Below, in pieces: positions 6,499-16,637 of a stretch of 64,000 nt of DNA (position 1 is its first letter; each line of letters begins with the position of its first letter). Both the position numbers and the translations under genes were made by a program. This stretch comes from Blastococcus sp. TBT05-19 (lineage in GTDB: Bacteria; Actinomycetota; Actinomycetes; Mycobacteriales; Geodermatophilaceae), in NCBI RefSeq assembly GCF_003319095.1, contig NZ_QOHI01000007.1:62001-126000 (forward strand), written 5' to 3'. A model generated the notes under the pieces. That model was not told the origin of the DNA and ran no database searches. It worked only from the letters and a program-made list of their open reading frames with translations.

Positions 6499-7407
6499 TC
6501 AGGCGGCGCTGCGGCGGAGCCGTCGACGGCGGCGCCAGGCGGTGAGCGGCACCGCCCCGAGCAGGCCCACGACGTACGGCGCGGCGACCACGGCACCGAC
6601 CGGCGACTGCGATCCCCCGGCCGGGACGACGGTGGACCCCAGCCCCTGGATGTCCGGGGACTCGAGCGTGCCGAAGCGGTCGATCGGCCACACGATGAGC
6701 GACGCCTTGCCGATGACGTCGTCCACACCGACGGTGCCGCTGTACTCGTCACCCACGTGCGACCGCGAGTCCGCCGAGGCCGAGCGGTGGTCGCCCATCA
6801 CCCAGAGCCGGCCCTCGGGCACGGTCACCGGGCCGAAGGGGCGCCGTTCGATGGGGGTGTTCTCGAAGATGTAGGGCTCGTCGAGCGGCTCGCCATCCAC
6901 GGTGAGCCGACCCTCGACGTCGCAGCACTGCACCGTCTGGCCCTCGGTGGCGATGACGCGCTTGACGAAGTCGTCCTCGCTCGGCGGCGCGACCCCGAGG
7001 GTGCGACCCACCCACAGCAGGGCGCCGGTGAACCAGTTCGAGGGCTCCTCGACGGTGATCTCCGGCGTCCAGGTGTCGGGGCCCTCGAAGACGACGATGT
7101 CGCCGGGCTCGGGCTCGCCGAACCAGTAGGGCACCTTGTTCACCAGCACGCGGTCCCCGGTGCACCCGGGGCAGCCGTGCAGCGTCTGCTCCATCGACCC
7201 CGACGGGATGAAGAACGCCTGGACGAAGAACGTCTTGACCACCAGTGCCAGGACGAAGGCGATCAGGAGCAGCACCGGGAGCTCGCGCAGCAGCGAGCCC
7301 TTCTTCTTGGCCTTGCGGCCGGCCGTCGCCGTCTCGTCGCGGGTGCGCTCGGGCTCGTCGTCCCCGGGAACGACGTCGGCGGGCCCCCCGGGCCGGTCGC
7401 TGCTCAT
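6499..7407 (-). CDS. lepB: Signal peptidase I
   Basis: Type I signal peptidase that removes signal peptides from exported proteins at the outer face of the membrane. The 302-residue protein has a charged cytoplasmic N-terminus, one membrane segment (about 43-64, LPVLLLIAFVLALVVKTFFV), then FIPSGSMEQTL with catalytic S71 and DFVKRVIA with the general-base K149; GDHR and SADSR follow as in the family. A second hydrophobic segment near the C-terminus ends in an arginine-rich tail (WRRRRRLRR), so the enzyme may cross the membrane twice. Start ATG 7405-7407; its RBS is poor. It lies downstream of rplS as in other Actinobacteria. Confidence 0.95.
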   Translation of the reverse strand: MSSDRPGGPADVVPGDDEPERTRDETATAGRKAKKKGSLLRELPVLLLIAFVLALVVKTFFVQAFFIPSGSMEQTLHGCPGCTGDRVLVNKVPYWFGEPEPGDIVVFEGPDTWTPEITVEEPSNWFTGALLWVGRTLGVAPPSEDDFVKRVIATEGQTVQCCDVEGRLTVDGEPLDEPYIFENTPIERRPFGPVTVPEGRLWVMGDHRSASADSRSHVGDEYSGTVGVDDVIGKASLIVWPIDRFGTLESPDIQGLGSTVVPAGGSQSPVGAVVAAPYVVGLLGAVPLTAWRRRRRLRRSAA

Positions 7408-7483
7408 CAGGAGCAGCGTACGGCGCGGGGAACCCGCCGAGTTCCAGCCGGTCGTCCCGGCTGTCAGGCGTGTCCGCGAGGGA

Positions 7484-7840
7484 TCAACGCGAGATGGGCT
7501 CGCGCTTCTCCTTGATCTTGGCGGCCTTGCCGCGCAGCTCGCGCAGGTAGTACAGCTTGGCGCGACGCACGTCACCGCGGGTGACGACCTCGATCTTCTC
7601 GACGACGGGGGTGTGCACCGGGAAGGTGCGCTCAACCCCCACGCCGAAGCTGACCTTGCGCACGGTGAAGGTCTCGCGGACGCCACCGCCCTGACGGCGG
7701 ATGACGACGCCCTGGAAGACCTGGATGCGCGACCGGTTGCCCTCGATGACGCGGACGTGCACCTTGACGGTGTCCCCCGGGCGGAACGAGGGGATGTCGT
7801 CGCGCAACGAGTCGGCGTCGAGTGCGTCCAGGGTGTTCAT
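7484..7840 (-). CDS. rplS: 50S ribosomal protein L19
   Basis: Ribosomal protein at the 30S-50S interface. The 118-residue protein has the expected length and motifs ([59 protein letters not shown]). The ATG at 7838-7840 ([15 protein letters not shown]) fits the family N-terminus. The 145-base gap upstream is a structured leader (see 7880-7913). It is the first of an rplS-lepB pair, and the preceding NUDIX gene belongs to the trmD cluster. Confidence 0.96.
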   Translation of the reverse strand: MNTLDALDADSLRDDIPSFRPGDTVKVHVRVIEGNRSRIQVFQGVVIRRQGGGVRETFTVRKVSFGVGVERTFPVHTPVVEKIEVVTRGDVRRAKLYYLRELRGKAAKIKEKREPISR

Positions 7841-7879
7841 CTCGGCAGTCCTCAGTCTCAGATGGCTCATTCTCGGTTC

Positions 7880-7913
7880 GGACAGCGGAACGCCCCGGCT
7901 GTCCGTTCCGGGG
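7880..7913 (-). promoter_or_regulatory. rplS 5' leader with potential H-type pseudoknot
   Basis: In the minus-strand transcript CCCCGG (7913-7908) pairs with CCGGGG (7898-7893), and GGACAG (7904-7899), lying inside that loop, pairs with CTGTCC (7885-7880) outside it. The interlocked 6-bp stems have connecting loops of 3, 0 and 7 bases, a standard H-type pseudoknot geometry. A competing 7-bp hairpin CGGAACG / CGTTCCG uses overlapping bases. It lies 40 bases before the rplS start. Upstream there is also GACGGC / GCCGTC. A role in autoregulation is inferred. Confidence 0.5.
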
Positions 7914-7985
7914 AGCTGCGGCTCCACGAGGAGCTCCCGACGGCGGTGCCGTCGGTCAGCAGCGACTCTCTACTGTGCCACATCC

Positions 7986-8486
7986 TCAGCTGACGATGCG
8001 CGGCGGCCCCGTCCACGGGCCGGTCCGCAGCTCGGCCAGCAGAGCGGGCAGATCACCGGGCACGAGGTCGTCGGTGGCGCTCAGCAGCTCCTCGGCCGAC
8101 CACCACCGGTGCGGCTCGTCGGCGAGCACCTCGAGCTCGGTCAGCGCGCCCGGCACGACCTCGTGCACGACGTCACGCAGGACGAAGAACGTCTCGCGGG
8201 TGTCGAAGACCTGGTCGCCGAAGGGGCCGACGTGCCGGCGCAGCCAGACGGGGCCCTCGAGCGTGGCGGGCTCGACGACGAGGCCGATCTCCTCGGCCAG
8301 TTCTCGCACGGCCGCCTCGCGCAGGCTCTCGCCGTCCTCCACTCCCCCGCCGGGGGTGTACCAGAACAGCACCTCGGCGGGCGGGACGGAGGGATCGGGC
8401 AGCCGGGCGCCGAGCAGCAGCACGCGGCCGGCCGGGTCCAGGACGACGACGCGCGCCGTCGTCCGCTGCACCGGTCGGTCACTCAC
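7986..8486 (-). CDS. NUDIX hydrolase
   Basis: Hydrolyses a nucleoside diphosphate linked to another moiety; the substrate cannot be told from sequence. The 166-residue protein holds a complete NUDIX box starting [20 protein letters not shown] and continuing EIGL, with the glutamates needed for metal binding. The preceding strand FWYTPGG is typical of a broad subgroup of actinobacterial NUDIX proteins. The start ATG overlaps the trmD end by 8 bases, so it is read with trmD. In mycobacteria no NUDIX gene lies between trmD and rplS, so it is a lineage insertion. Confidence 0.9.
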   Translation of the reverse strand: MSDRPVQRTTARVVVLDPAGRVLLLGARLPDPSVPPAEVLFWYTPGGGVEDGESLREAAVRELAEEIGLVVEPATLEGPVWLRRHVGPFGDQVFDTRETFFVLRDVVHEVVPGALTELEVLADEPHRWWSAEELLSATDDLVPGDLPALLAELRTGPWTGPPRIVS

Positions 8487-9216
8487 CGGAGAACGCCGCC
8501 CGCTCGGCGTCGGTGAGCGCGCCCTCGGGCAGCGCGGCCAGCAGGTCGGGACGGCGGGTGGCGGTGCGCCGCAGCGACTCCGCGCGGCGCCAGCGGTCGA
8601 TGGCCGCGTGGTCGCCCGAGAGCAGGACCGAGGGCACCTCGTGGCCGCGCCAGTTGGCCGGGCGGGTGTAGGACGGCCCTTCGAGCAGGCCGTCGGCGTG
8701 CGAGTCGAGCTCGGCGGACTCCCGGTTGCCCAGGACGCCGGGCAGCAGCCGGGTGACGGCCTCGGTCATGACCAGCACCGCGGACTCCCCGCCGGCGAGC
8801 ACGTAGTCGCCGATGGAGACCTCGGAGACCGGCCCCGCGTCGGCCGCCCAGTCAGCGACCCGCTGGTCGATGCCCTCGTAGCGGCCGCAGGCGAAGACCA
8901 GGCCGGGCTCGGCGGCCCACTCGACGGCCATGGCGTGGGTGAAGGGGCGCCCGGCCGGGGTGGGTACGACCAGCCGGGTGCCGGGCGGGCGGACGGCGTC
9001 GAGCGCCTGGCCCCAGGGCTCGGGCTTCATGACCATGCCGGGGCCGCCGCCGTACGGGGAGTCGTCGACGGTGCGGTGCACGTCGTCGGTCCACTGGCGC
9101 AGGTCGTGCACGCCGACGGAGACCAGCCCGCGCTCGATCGCCTTGCCGAGCAGCGACTGCCGCAGCGGCGCCAGGTACTCCGGGAAGATCGTGACGACGT
9201 CGATCCGGAAGCTCAC
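8479..9216 (-). CDS. trmD: tRNA (guanine-N1)-methyltransferase
   Basis: Methylates G37 of tRNAs using S-adenosylmethionine, which prevents +1 frameshifting. The 245-residue protein starts [15 protein letters not shown] and has the [11 protein letters not shown] segment, [11 protein letters not shown] and the knotted cofactor region [11 protein letters not shown], all standard for bacterial TrmD. Its ATG overlaps the rimM stop (ATGA). It is part of the rpsP-khpA-rimM-trmD translation operon. Confidence 0.96.
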   Translation of the reverse strand: MSFRIDVVTIFPEYLAPLRQSLLGKAIERGLVSVGVHDLRQWTDDVHRTVDDSPYGGGPGMVMKPEPWGQALDAVRPPGTRLVVPTPAGRPFTHAMAVEWAAEPGLVFACGRYEGIDQRVADWAADAGPVSEVSIGDYVLAGGESAVLVMTEAVTRLLPGVLGNRESAELDSHADGLLEGPSYTRPANWRGHEVPSVLLSGDHAAIDRWRRAESLRRTATRRPDLLAALPEGALTDAERAAFSGE

Positions 9217-9758
9217 AGGTCGAGCAGCCCCTCGGGCGGGTCGACCACCACGAAGCCGCCGGCGACGTCGACGGTGGGGACGATCGCCGAGACGAACGGG
9301 ATCAGCGCGTCACCGCCCTCGCTGCGGCGGACGACCAGCAGGTCCTGGGCCTCGTGCTGGACCGCGGTGATCTCGCCGATGACCGACTCGTCGGGCAGCC
9401 GCACGGCCAGGCCGACCAGCTGGTGGTCGTAGAAGGAGTCGGGCTCCTCGATCTCCGGCAGGTCCTCGATCGGGACGAGCAGGAGGGTGTTGCGCAGCGC
9501 GTCGACCGCCTCGCGGACGTCGTAGACGGCGCCGCTCGGGTCGGCCAGCTGCAGCAGCAGGGTGCCGCTGTGCCAGCGCTTGTCGACGACGGTCAGCGGC
9601 CCGCGCTCGGCGGGCTCGGTGAGCAGGACGGCGCCCGGTGCGAAGCGCAGGTCGGGGTCGTCGGTGCGCACCTCGACGGTGGCCAGACCACGGACACCGT
9701 GGGGTCGGCCGATGCGGCCGACCACCACGGTGTCGGTGGGTTCGTTCTGGGTGCTCAA
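9213..9758 (-). CDS. rimM: 16S rRNA processing protein RimM
   Basis: Assembly factor for the 30S subunit that binds ribosomal protein S19 and promotes head maturation. The 181-residue protein has the N-terminal RimM barrel ([20 protein letters not shown]) and a C-terminal PRC barrel ([34 protein letters not shown]). Length is normal. It lies between khpA and trmD and is probably co-transcribed with them; 11 bases separate it from khpA. Confidence 0.95.
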   Translation of the reverse strand: MSTQNEPTDTVVVGRIGRPHGVRGLATVEVRTDDPDLRFAPGAVLLTEPAERGPLTVVDKRWHSGTLLLQLADPSGAVYDVREAVDALRNTLLLVPIEDLPEIEEPDSFYDHQLVGLAVRLPDESVIGEITAVQHEAQDLLVVRRSEGGDALIPFVSAIVPTVDVAGGFVVVDPPEGLLDL

Positions 9759-9769
9759 AGAGCTCGTGC

Positions 9770-10006
9770 TCAGCGCCCGTCGGTGTCGACGACGTCGACC
9801 CGCAGGCCTCGTCCGCCGACGCCGGTCATCACCTGGCGCAGCGCCTTCGCGGTGCGCCCGCCACGACCGATGACCTTGCCGAGGTCCTCGGGGTGCACCC
9901 GGATCTCGAGGGTCTTGCCGCGACGGTTGGTGAGCAGGTCGACGGTGACGTCGTCGGGGTTGTCGACGATGCCCTTGACCAGGTGCTCGAGCGCTTCTTC
10001 GAGCAC
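9770..10006 (-). CDS. khpA: KH-domain RNA-binding protein KhpA
   Basis: A 78-residue single KH-domain protein; family members bind RNA and, with KhpB/EloR in some bacteria, affect growth and cell shape. The KH core with the GxxG-type loop is visible (VIGRGGRTAKALRQVM). The position between rpsP and rimM is the conserved one. It starts 3 bases after the rpsP stop, so coupling is likely. Confidence 0.94.
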   Translation of the reverse strand: MLEEALEHLVKGIVDNPDDVTVDLLTNRRGKTLEIRVHPEDLGKVIGRGGRTAKALRQVMTGVGGRGLRVDVVDTDGR

Positions 10007-10009
10007 GTC

Positions 10010-10489
10010 TTACTCGGCCGGCGTCTCGGCCGGAGCGGCCTCGGCAGCGGGAGCGGCGTCGGCAGCCGGAGCGTCGGCCGGGGCCTCGGCAGCGGCCTTC
10101 TTCGGGGCGGCCTTCTTCTTGGCGGTGGTCGCCTCGGTGGTGGGCTCGTCCATGCCGGCGCGGACAGCGGCCTCGTAGAGGGCCTTCTTGTCCGGCTTGG
10201 GCTCCTTGACCTTCATCGGCGCGGGAGCCGGCTCGCCCTTGAACTTCTGCCAGTCACCGGAGACCCGGAAGATGGCGGCGACGGCCTCGGTCGGCTGCGC
10301 GCCGACACCCAGCCAGTACTGCGCACGCTCGGAGTCGACCTCGATGAACGAGGGGTCCTCCTTGGGGTGGTACTTGCCGATCGTCTCGATCGAACGGCCG
10401 TCACGCTTGGTGCGGGCGTCGGCGACGACGATGCGGTAGTACGGCGCGCGCATCTTGCCCAGGCGCATGAGCTTGATCTTGGTGGCCAC
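10010..10489 (-). CDS. rpsP: 30S ribosomal protein S16
   Basis: Small-subunit protein needed for 30S assembly. The first 85 residues are the conserved domain ([20 protein letters not shown], then [13 protein letters not shown]). A tail of about 70 residues rich in A, P, E and K follows ([18 protein letters not shown]), a low-complexity extension common in actinobacterial S16. GTG 10487-10489 gives the standard MATKIKL start; GAGGAG sits 13 bases before it, a rather long spacing. It begins the rpsP-khpA-rimM-trmD-NUDIX operon. The 164 bases upstream contain a TGGCACAAT element near 10610-10625 that could be its -10 region. Confidence 0.95.
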   Translation of the reverse strand: MATKIKLMRLGKMRAPYYRIVVADARTKRDGRSIETIGKYHPKEDPSFIEVDSERAQYWLGVGAQPTEAVAAIFRVSGDWQKFKGEPAPAPMKVKEPKPDKKALYEAAVRAGMDEPTTEATTAKKKAAPKKAAAEAPADAPAADAAPAAEAAPAETPAE

Positions 10490-10653
10490 GGTGTGTGGTG
10501 TTCTCCTCGAACGCTGTGTGGTTGCTCGCCGGGCGACGTGTGGGGTTACGCCGGGGCCGAGCGATGGACACGCGCGGGCATGGTGAGAGGGCCGCACCCG
10601 ACGTGTTCGACCGTTGATTGTGCCAGACGCGGCAGGGCGGGCGCCGGGGCCCG

Positions 10654-11013
10654 TCAGGCCCCGGGCGCACCCTCGTCGTCGGCGGCGACCAGGAAGCCGC
10701 CCCAGCCGTCGTAGGTGCCGCCGTGCCGGTTCACGATGCCGACGACCTCACGGGTGAACGCGGCCGCGGTCGCGTGGTCGACGGCGGTCATCGCGCTGAA
10801 CTCCAGCCACACCGTGAGCAACCGCCGGTACAGCCCGTCGATGCGGTATCCGGCCGCGACCAGCTCTTCCCCCGCCGCCTCCGCCGCCTTGCGCGAGCGG
10901 AAGCCGGCGAGGTGGTCGATCGGTCGCGGCTGGTGCACCTGGTCGCCGAACCCGAGGTTCTGCTCGACCACCTGGGCGCTGAGCGCCACCTGCTCCTCGA
11001 CGTCCTGGGCCAC
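10654..11013 (-). CDS. RraB-like protein (regulator of ribonuclease E family)
   Basis: A 119-residue cytoplasmic protein. The core [26 protein letters not shown] and the second half with [15 protein letters not shown] and GGTYDGWG match the RraB / ribonuclease E inhibitor family, in which a VDH-type motif pairs with an alpha-beta fold. In E. coli RraB binds RNase E; whether the actinobacterial version touches RNase E or another protein is unknown. It follows proS on the same strand, separated by a 116-base gap with a large hairpin. No RBS of note. Assignment is by motif pattern. Confidence 0.65.
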   Translation of the reverse strand: MAQDVEEQVALSAQVVEQNLGFGDQVHQPRPIDHLAGFRSRKAAEAAGEELVAAGYRIDGLYRRLLTVWLEFSAMTAVDHATAAAFTREVVGIVNRHGGTYDGWGGFLVAADDEGAPGA

Positions 11014-11043
11014 GGCGCCAGTGGATCACGACGCCGCCCGATT

Positions 11044-11121
11044 CCCCGCGACCATGAAGCCCGGGAAGCGGCGCGCCGTCGTCGACCGGCGTGGCGCGTC
11101 CCGGACTTCATGATCGCGGGA
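11044..11121. repeat. Imperfect 23-bp inverted repeat between proS and the RraB-like gene
   Basis: Arms 11044-11066 and 11099-11121 are complementary at 20 of 23 positions (core CATGAAG / CTTCATG) around a 32-base loop that itself contains a GC-rich dyad. All three mismatches are C-A on the plus strand, so they become G-U wobbles in the minus-strand transcript that runs from proS to the RraB-like gene. It could be a terminator, an attenuator, or a dispersed palindromic repeat. Confidence 0.7.
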
Positions 11122-11129
11122 GAAGGACC

Positions 11130-12878
11130 TCAGCCGCGGATGGCGGTGAGCACCCGGGCGGCGGCGCCGTCGACCGGGATCTCCTCGCGCTGGCCGGTCT
11201 TCCGGTCCCGCAGCTCCAGCACGCCCTCGGCGAGGCCGCGGCCCACGGTGACGATCGTCGGCATGCCGAGCAGCTCGGCATCCTTGAACTTCACGCCGGG
11301 GCTGACCTTGGGCCGGTCGTCGTAGAGCACCGTGAGGCCTGCGGCGACGAGCTCGGCGGCCAGGGCCTCGGCCGCCTCGAACACGGCGGCGTCCTTGCCG
11401 GTCGCGACGAGGTGCACGTCGGCTGGGGCGACCTCGCGGGGCCACACCAGGCCCAGCTCGTCGTGGGTGGACTCGGCGATGGCCGCGACGGCGCGGGAGA
11501 CGCCGATGCCGTAGGAGCCCATGGTGACGGTAACGAGCTTGCCGTTCTCGTCGAGCACCTTGAGCTCCAGCGCCTCGGCGTACTTGCGGCCGAGCTGGAA
11601 GATGTGGCCCATCTCGACGCCGCGAGCCAGCTCCAGCGGACCGGAGCCGTCGGGCGCGGGGTCGCCGGGCAGCACCTCGGCGGCCTCGATGACGCCGTCC
11701 CAGGTGAAGTCGCGGCCGGCGACGAGGTCGAACACGTGCTTGCCGGGCTCGTTGGCGCCGGTGATCCACCGGGTGCCGGGCACCACGCGCGGGTCGACCA
11801 GGTAGCGGATCTTCGACGCGCTCTCGCTGCCGAGCACCTGCGGGCCGATGTAGCCCTTGACCAGCGCGGGGTTGCCGGCGAAGTCGGTGAACGGCTCCAC
11901 CTCGGCGGGGGCCAGCTGCGCCTCGAGCCGCTTGGCGTCGACCTCGCGGTCACCGGGCAGGCCGATGACCAGCGGCTCGCGGCTGCCGTCGGGGTGCACC
12001 AGGGTGACGACGACGTTCTTCAGCGTCGAGGCACCGGTGTAGCCGGCGTCGGGGAACATCTCCTGGGCGACGGCGACCAGCGTCTCGATGGTCGGGGTGT
12101 CGGGGGTGTCCTCGACGTGGGCCTCCGGCAGCCCCTCGAACGGGATGGCCTCGGGGACGACGGTGGACACCGCCTCGACGTTGGCCGCGTAGCCGCCGGG
12201 CGAGCGGACGAAGGTGTCCTCACCGATCGACGTCGGGTGCAGGAACTCCTCGCTCTTCGACCCGCCCATGGCGCCCGACATCGCCGAGACGATCACGTAC
12301 TCCAGGCCCAGCCGGTCGAAGATCCGGATGTAGGCGGCGCGGTGCGCGGCGTAGCTCTTGTCCAGCCCGGCATCGTCGACGTCGAAGGAGTAGCTGTCCT
12401 TCATCGTGAACTCGCGGCCGCGGAACAGCCCGGCGCGGGGACGCGCCTCGTCCCGGTACTTGGTCTGGATCTGGTAGAGCGAGACCGGCAGGTCCTTGTA
12501 GGAGCCGTAGAGGTCCTTCACCAGGAGCGTGAACATCTCCTCGTGCGTGGGGCCGAGGAGGAAGTCGTTGCCCCGGCGGTCCTGCAGGCGGAAGAGGTTG
12601 GGGCCGTACTCGGTCCAGCGGTTGGTCGCCTCGTAGGGCTCGCGGGGCAGCAGCGCAGGGAAGTGCACCTCCTGCGCGCCCATCGCGTCCATCTCCTCGC
12701 GGACGATGCGCTCGACGTTGCGGAAGACGCGGAAGCCCAGCGGCAGCCAGGTGAACCCGCCCGGAGCAGCGCGGCGGATGTAGCCACCGCGCGCGAGCAG
12801 CCGGTGGCTGGGGACCTCGGCGTCGGCCGGGTCGTCACGCAGGGTCCGCAGGAACAGGGTCGACATCCGCAACAGCAC
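11130..12878 (-). CDS. proS: Prolyl-tRNA synthetase
   Basis: Charges tRNA-Pro with proline. The 582-residue protein is the bacterial type with an inserted editing domain. Class II features are present: [20 protein letters not shown] in motif 1, [17 protein letters not shown] in motif 2, and [17 protein letters not shown] in motif 3; GPTHEEMFT is also conserved. The insertion domain spans roughly residues 230-400 (VEAVSTVVP to EPGKHVFDL). The start gives [20 protein letters not shown]; the inner ATG (MSTLFLRT) is an equally good start. It is not between trmD and ffh in mycobacteria, so its position here is lineage specific. Confidence 0.96.
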   Translation of the reverse strand: MLLRMSTLFLRTLRDDPADAEVPSHRLLARGGYIRRAAPGGFTWLPLGFRVFRNVERIVREEMDAMGAQEVHFPALLPREPYEATNRWTEYGPNLFRLQDRRGNDFLLGPTHEEMFTLLVKDLYGSYKDLPVSLYQIQTKYRDEARPRAGLFRGREFTMKDSYSFDVDDAGLDKSYAAHRAAYIRIFDRLGLEYVIVSAMSGAMGGSKSEEFLHPTSIGEDTFVRSPGGYAANVEAVSTVVPEAIPFEGLPEAHVEDTPDTPTIETLVAVAQEMFPDAGYTGASTLKNVVVTLVHPDGSREPLVIGLPGDREVDAKRLEAQLAPAEVEPFTDFAGNPALVKGYIGPQVLGSESASKIRYLVDPRVVPGTRWITGANEPGKHVFDLVAGRDFTWDGVIEAAEVLPGDPAPDGSGPLELARGVEMGHIFQLGRKYAEALELKVLDENGKLVTVTMGSYGIGVSRAVAAIAESTHDELGLVWPREVAPADVHLVATGKDAAVFEAAEALAAELVAAGLTVLYDDRPKVSPGVKFKDAELLGMPTIVTVGRGLAEGVLELRDRKTGQREEIPVDGAAARVLTAIRG

Positions 12879-12908
12879 GGGAGCAGTCTCCCAGGCGAGC
12901 GGAAACCC

Positions 12909-13298
12909 TTATCCGGAGCCCCGCTCCCGCCGGCTCGGGACCCGGGTGCGGGCCTCTGCGGGGTCCTTGCCCCACTCCGCGCGTCCGAGTGCTGCGATGT
13001 CGCCCGCGGTTGGACGTCGGCGGCCCTGCGCCTTCTCCTTGCGCCGCCGCCCGGCGAACTCCGCGCGATAGGCGAGGTGGGTGATGCGTGACTCCTCGAG
13101 CAGGTCCAGGGCCTCGATGACCTGTCGGCCGGTCCACCGACCTCGCCGCGCGCCGACGGTGTCGCGCAGGTGCGCTGCTGTGGCGAGGAAGCCGAACGGC
13201 GCGTGATGGCCGGCGATCAGTGAGTGCAGCGAGCTGACCCGTCGACCGACCGGCAGGGTCTCGTCACGCACCCGGCGCGCATGCACCGCCCAGCTCAC
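12909..13298 (-). CDS. Hypothetical protein
   Basis: Not recognised. The 129-residue protein is basic and helical, with no signal peptide or membrane segment. It starts MSWAVHARRVRDETLPVGRR and has SSLHSLIAGHHAPFGF, a tryptophan-containing helix (GRWTGRQVIEALDLLEES) and a basic tail (RRRKEKAQGRRRP). The opening resembles short actinobacterial conserved hypotheticals that begin MSWA-HARR. It lies 30 bases upstream of proS on the same strand and may be co-transcribed with it. Confidence 0.55.
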   Translation of the reverse strand: MSWAVHARRVRDETLPVGRRVSSLHSLIAGHHAPFGFLATAAHLRDTVGARRGRWTGRQVIEALDLLEESRITHLAYRAEFAGRRRKEKAQGRRRPTAGDIAALGRAEWGKDPAEARTRVPSRRERGSG

Positions 13299-13383
13299 CC
13301 GGATGAACCTAGCCGGAACGGGCCGGACCGCCGGCCGGGTCGTCGTCCTCCACGGCCGTGGCGGCAGCAGCTCGGCAGTCGGC

Positions 13384-13554
13384 TCACGCGGGCTCGGGAA
13401 CCCCGCCCGGGTCGCCGCCGGGGTCGTCGGGCGTGGACTCGATCGGCGGGGGCGGCAGCGTGTCCGGGGTGTCGGGCATGAGCTCGCCCGGGTCGTCGGG
13501 CGCCGGCTCGCTCGGATCGATCAACGGCTCCGGCTCTGGCATGGGCTCAACCAT
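13384..13554 (-). CDS. Possible small proline-rich acidic protein
   Basis: A 56-codon frame beginning MVEPMPEPEPLIDPSEPAPD and made almost only of P, E, D, L, I, G, S and T. The composition (PDTPDTLPPPPIES, DDPGGDPGGVPEPA) is unlike random shadow frames and the frame stays open upstream through a basic stretch (RRRWGWLTRR), so a slightly longer protein is possible. No clear RBS precedes the ATG. It lies between an amidohydrolase and a hypothetical gene. Could be a non-coding frame. Confidence 0.35.
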   Translation of the reverse strand: MVEPMPEPEPLIDPSEPAPDDPGELMPDTPDTLPPPPIESTPDDPGGDPGGVPEPA

Positions 13555-13615
13555 GCGACGAGTCAACCAGCCCCAGCGCCGACGAGCAGCGCGTTGCAGC
13601 CGCTGCAGCGAACCG

Positions 13616-14697
13616 TCAGGCGACGACGCGGCCGCGCAGGATCGTTCGTCGCGGTCGCTGCAACGAGTCGAGGTCCGCACGCGGGTCGGTCTCGTAGACG
13701 ACGACGTCGGCCTGCGCCCCCTCCTCGATGCCGCGCAGCCCCAGCCACTCACGCGCCTTCCAGGAGCCGGCGGCCAGCGCGTCCTCCGCCGGGATGCCGG
13801 CCTCGCACAGCGCCAGGATCTCGTCCGCGATCACGCCGTGGTCGATGCCACCACCGGCGTCGGTCCCGGCGAACACCGGCACGCCCGCCTCGTACGCCGC
13901 CCGCACGACCGCCCCGGAGTGCGCGTAGAGCCGGCGCATCGTGCTCGCGTACGTCGGGAACTTCTTCTCCCCCGCCGCCGCGAAGCCCGGGAAGTTCTCC
14001 ACGTTCACCAGGGTCGGCACGACGGCGGTGCCCCGGCGGGCCATCTCGCCGATGAGCTCCTCGGTGAGCCCGGTGCCGTGCTCGATGCAGTCGATGCCCG
14101 CCTCGATGAGCGCGGGCAGCGCGTCGGTGCCGAAGGTGTGCGCGGTGACCCGCGCCCCCTCCTCGTGCGCGGCCGCGATCGCCGCCGCGACGACGTCGGC
14201 CGGCCACTCGGGCGCCAGATCCCCGACCGAGCGGTCGATCCAGTCGCCCACGAGCTTCACCCAGCCGTCACCGCGACGGGCCTGGATGCGGGTCTGCTCC
14301 ACCAGGTCGTCGGGCTCGATCTCGATGCCGAGCCCCGGGATGTAGCGGCGGGTGCGGGCGATGTGCCGCCCGGCCCGGATGATCGTCGGCAGGTCGGGCT
14401 CGTCGTCCAAGGCCCGGGTGTCCACCGGCGACCCGCAGTCGCGCAGCGCGAGCACCCCGGCGTCCCGCTCGGTGAGCGCCTGCGCGCGGGCCTCGGCGAG
14501 GTCCTCGGCGTGCCCGCCGCCGCGCAGGATCCCGACGTGGCAGTGCGCGTCGACCAGGCCCGGGATCAGCCAGCCCCCGCGGCTGACCGTCTCCGCCCCC
14601 GGCACCGGCTCGAAGGTGAACCGGCCCTCGCGCACCCACACGTCGCGGTGCTCCCCCTCGGGGAGCACCACGCCGGCGAGGTGGAGCGCAGGGTCGC

Positions 14698-14701
<4 letters not shown>
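13616..14701 (-). CDS. Amidohydrolase family protein
   Basis: Metal-dependent hydrolase with a TIM-barrel fold; substrate unknown. The 361-residue protein has PGLVDAHCHVG (metal-binding HxH on strand 1), WVKLVGDW (the site of the bridging lysine in many members), later histidines in ARVTAHTFG and CIEHGTG, and FAGTDAGGG with the catalytic aspartate. N- and C-terminal beta segments flank the barrel. Its ATG overlaps the ffh stop (ATGA). An amidohydrolase next to ffh is also found in mycobacteria (Rv2915c), so the pairing is conserved. Confidence 0.9.
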
Positions 14702-16278
<1,577 letters not shown>

Positions 16279-16355
16279 AGCACGTCCTCAGCAGTCACGG
16301 GCGCGGGCTCGCCGCGCCACCTGCTCCCAGCGTATCCAGGGAGCCGCGGGACCGT

Positions 16356-16547
16356 TCAGGCCGCGCGGGCGGAGGCCACGACGACCGGCAGCACGGCCGC
16401 GTCGCCGGTCGTGATCGCGGTGCCGCAGTCGGCGCAGGCCCACTCCGGGCACTCCGCGCCGTCCTCGGTGTGACCGTCGGCGCACGGCGGCTGCACGAAC
16501 TCCGCGTCCTCCCCGCAGGTGGGGCAGGGCCACTGGCGGCTGTCCAC
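16356..16547 (-). CDS. Small zinc-ribbon protein
   Basis: A 63-residue protein with two cysteine pairs, CPTCG near residue 8 and CADCG near residue 38, plus further cysteines (QPPCADGH, ECPEW), so it probably binds zinc. Function unknown. GTG 16545-16547 has GGAG-type sequence about 8 bases upstream. It stands between glnD and ffh on the same strand with 90 bases before it, probably with its own promoter or by read-through. Confidence 0.65.
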   Translation of the reverse strand: MDSRQWPCPTCGEDAEFVQPPCADGHTEDGAECPEWACADCGTAITTGDAAVLPVVVASARAA

Positions 16548-16637
16548 GAGGCGCTCCTCTCAGCTGTGGCCCCCACAGCAGGGGCCCGTCCCGATCGCCT
16601 CCGACGCTCGCACGCACCTCTGACAGAACGGCGGAGC

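Noticed and set aside
11091-13091. Long plus-strand frame opposite proS
   Set aside because: proS is complete with all class II motifs; the plus frame has no recognisable domain.
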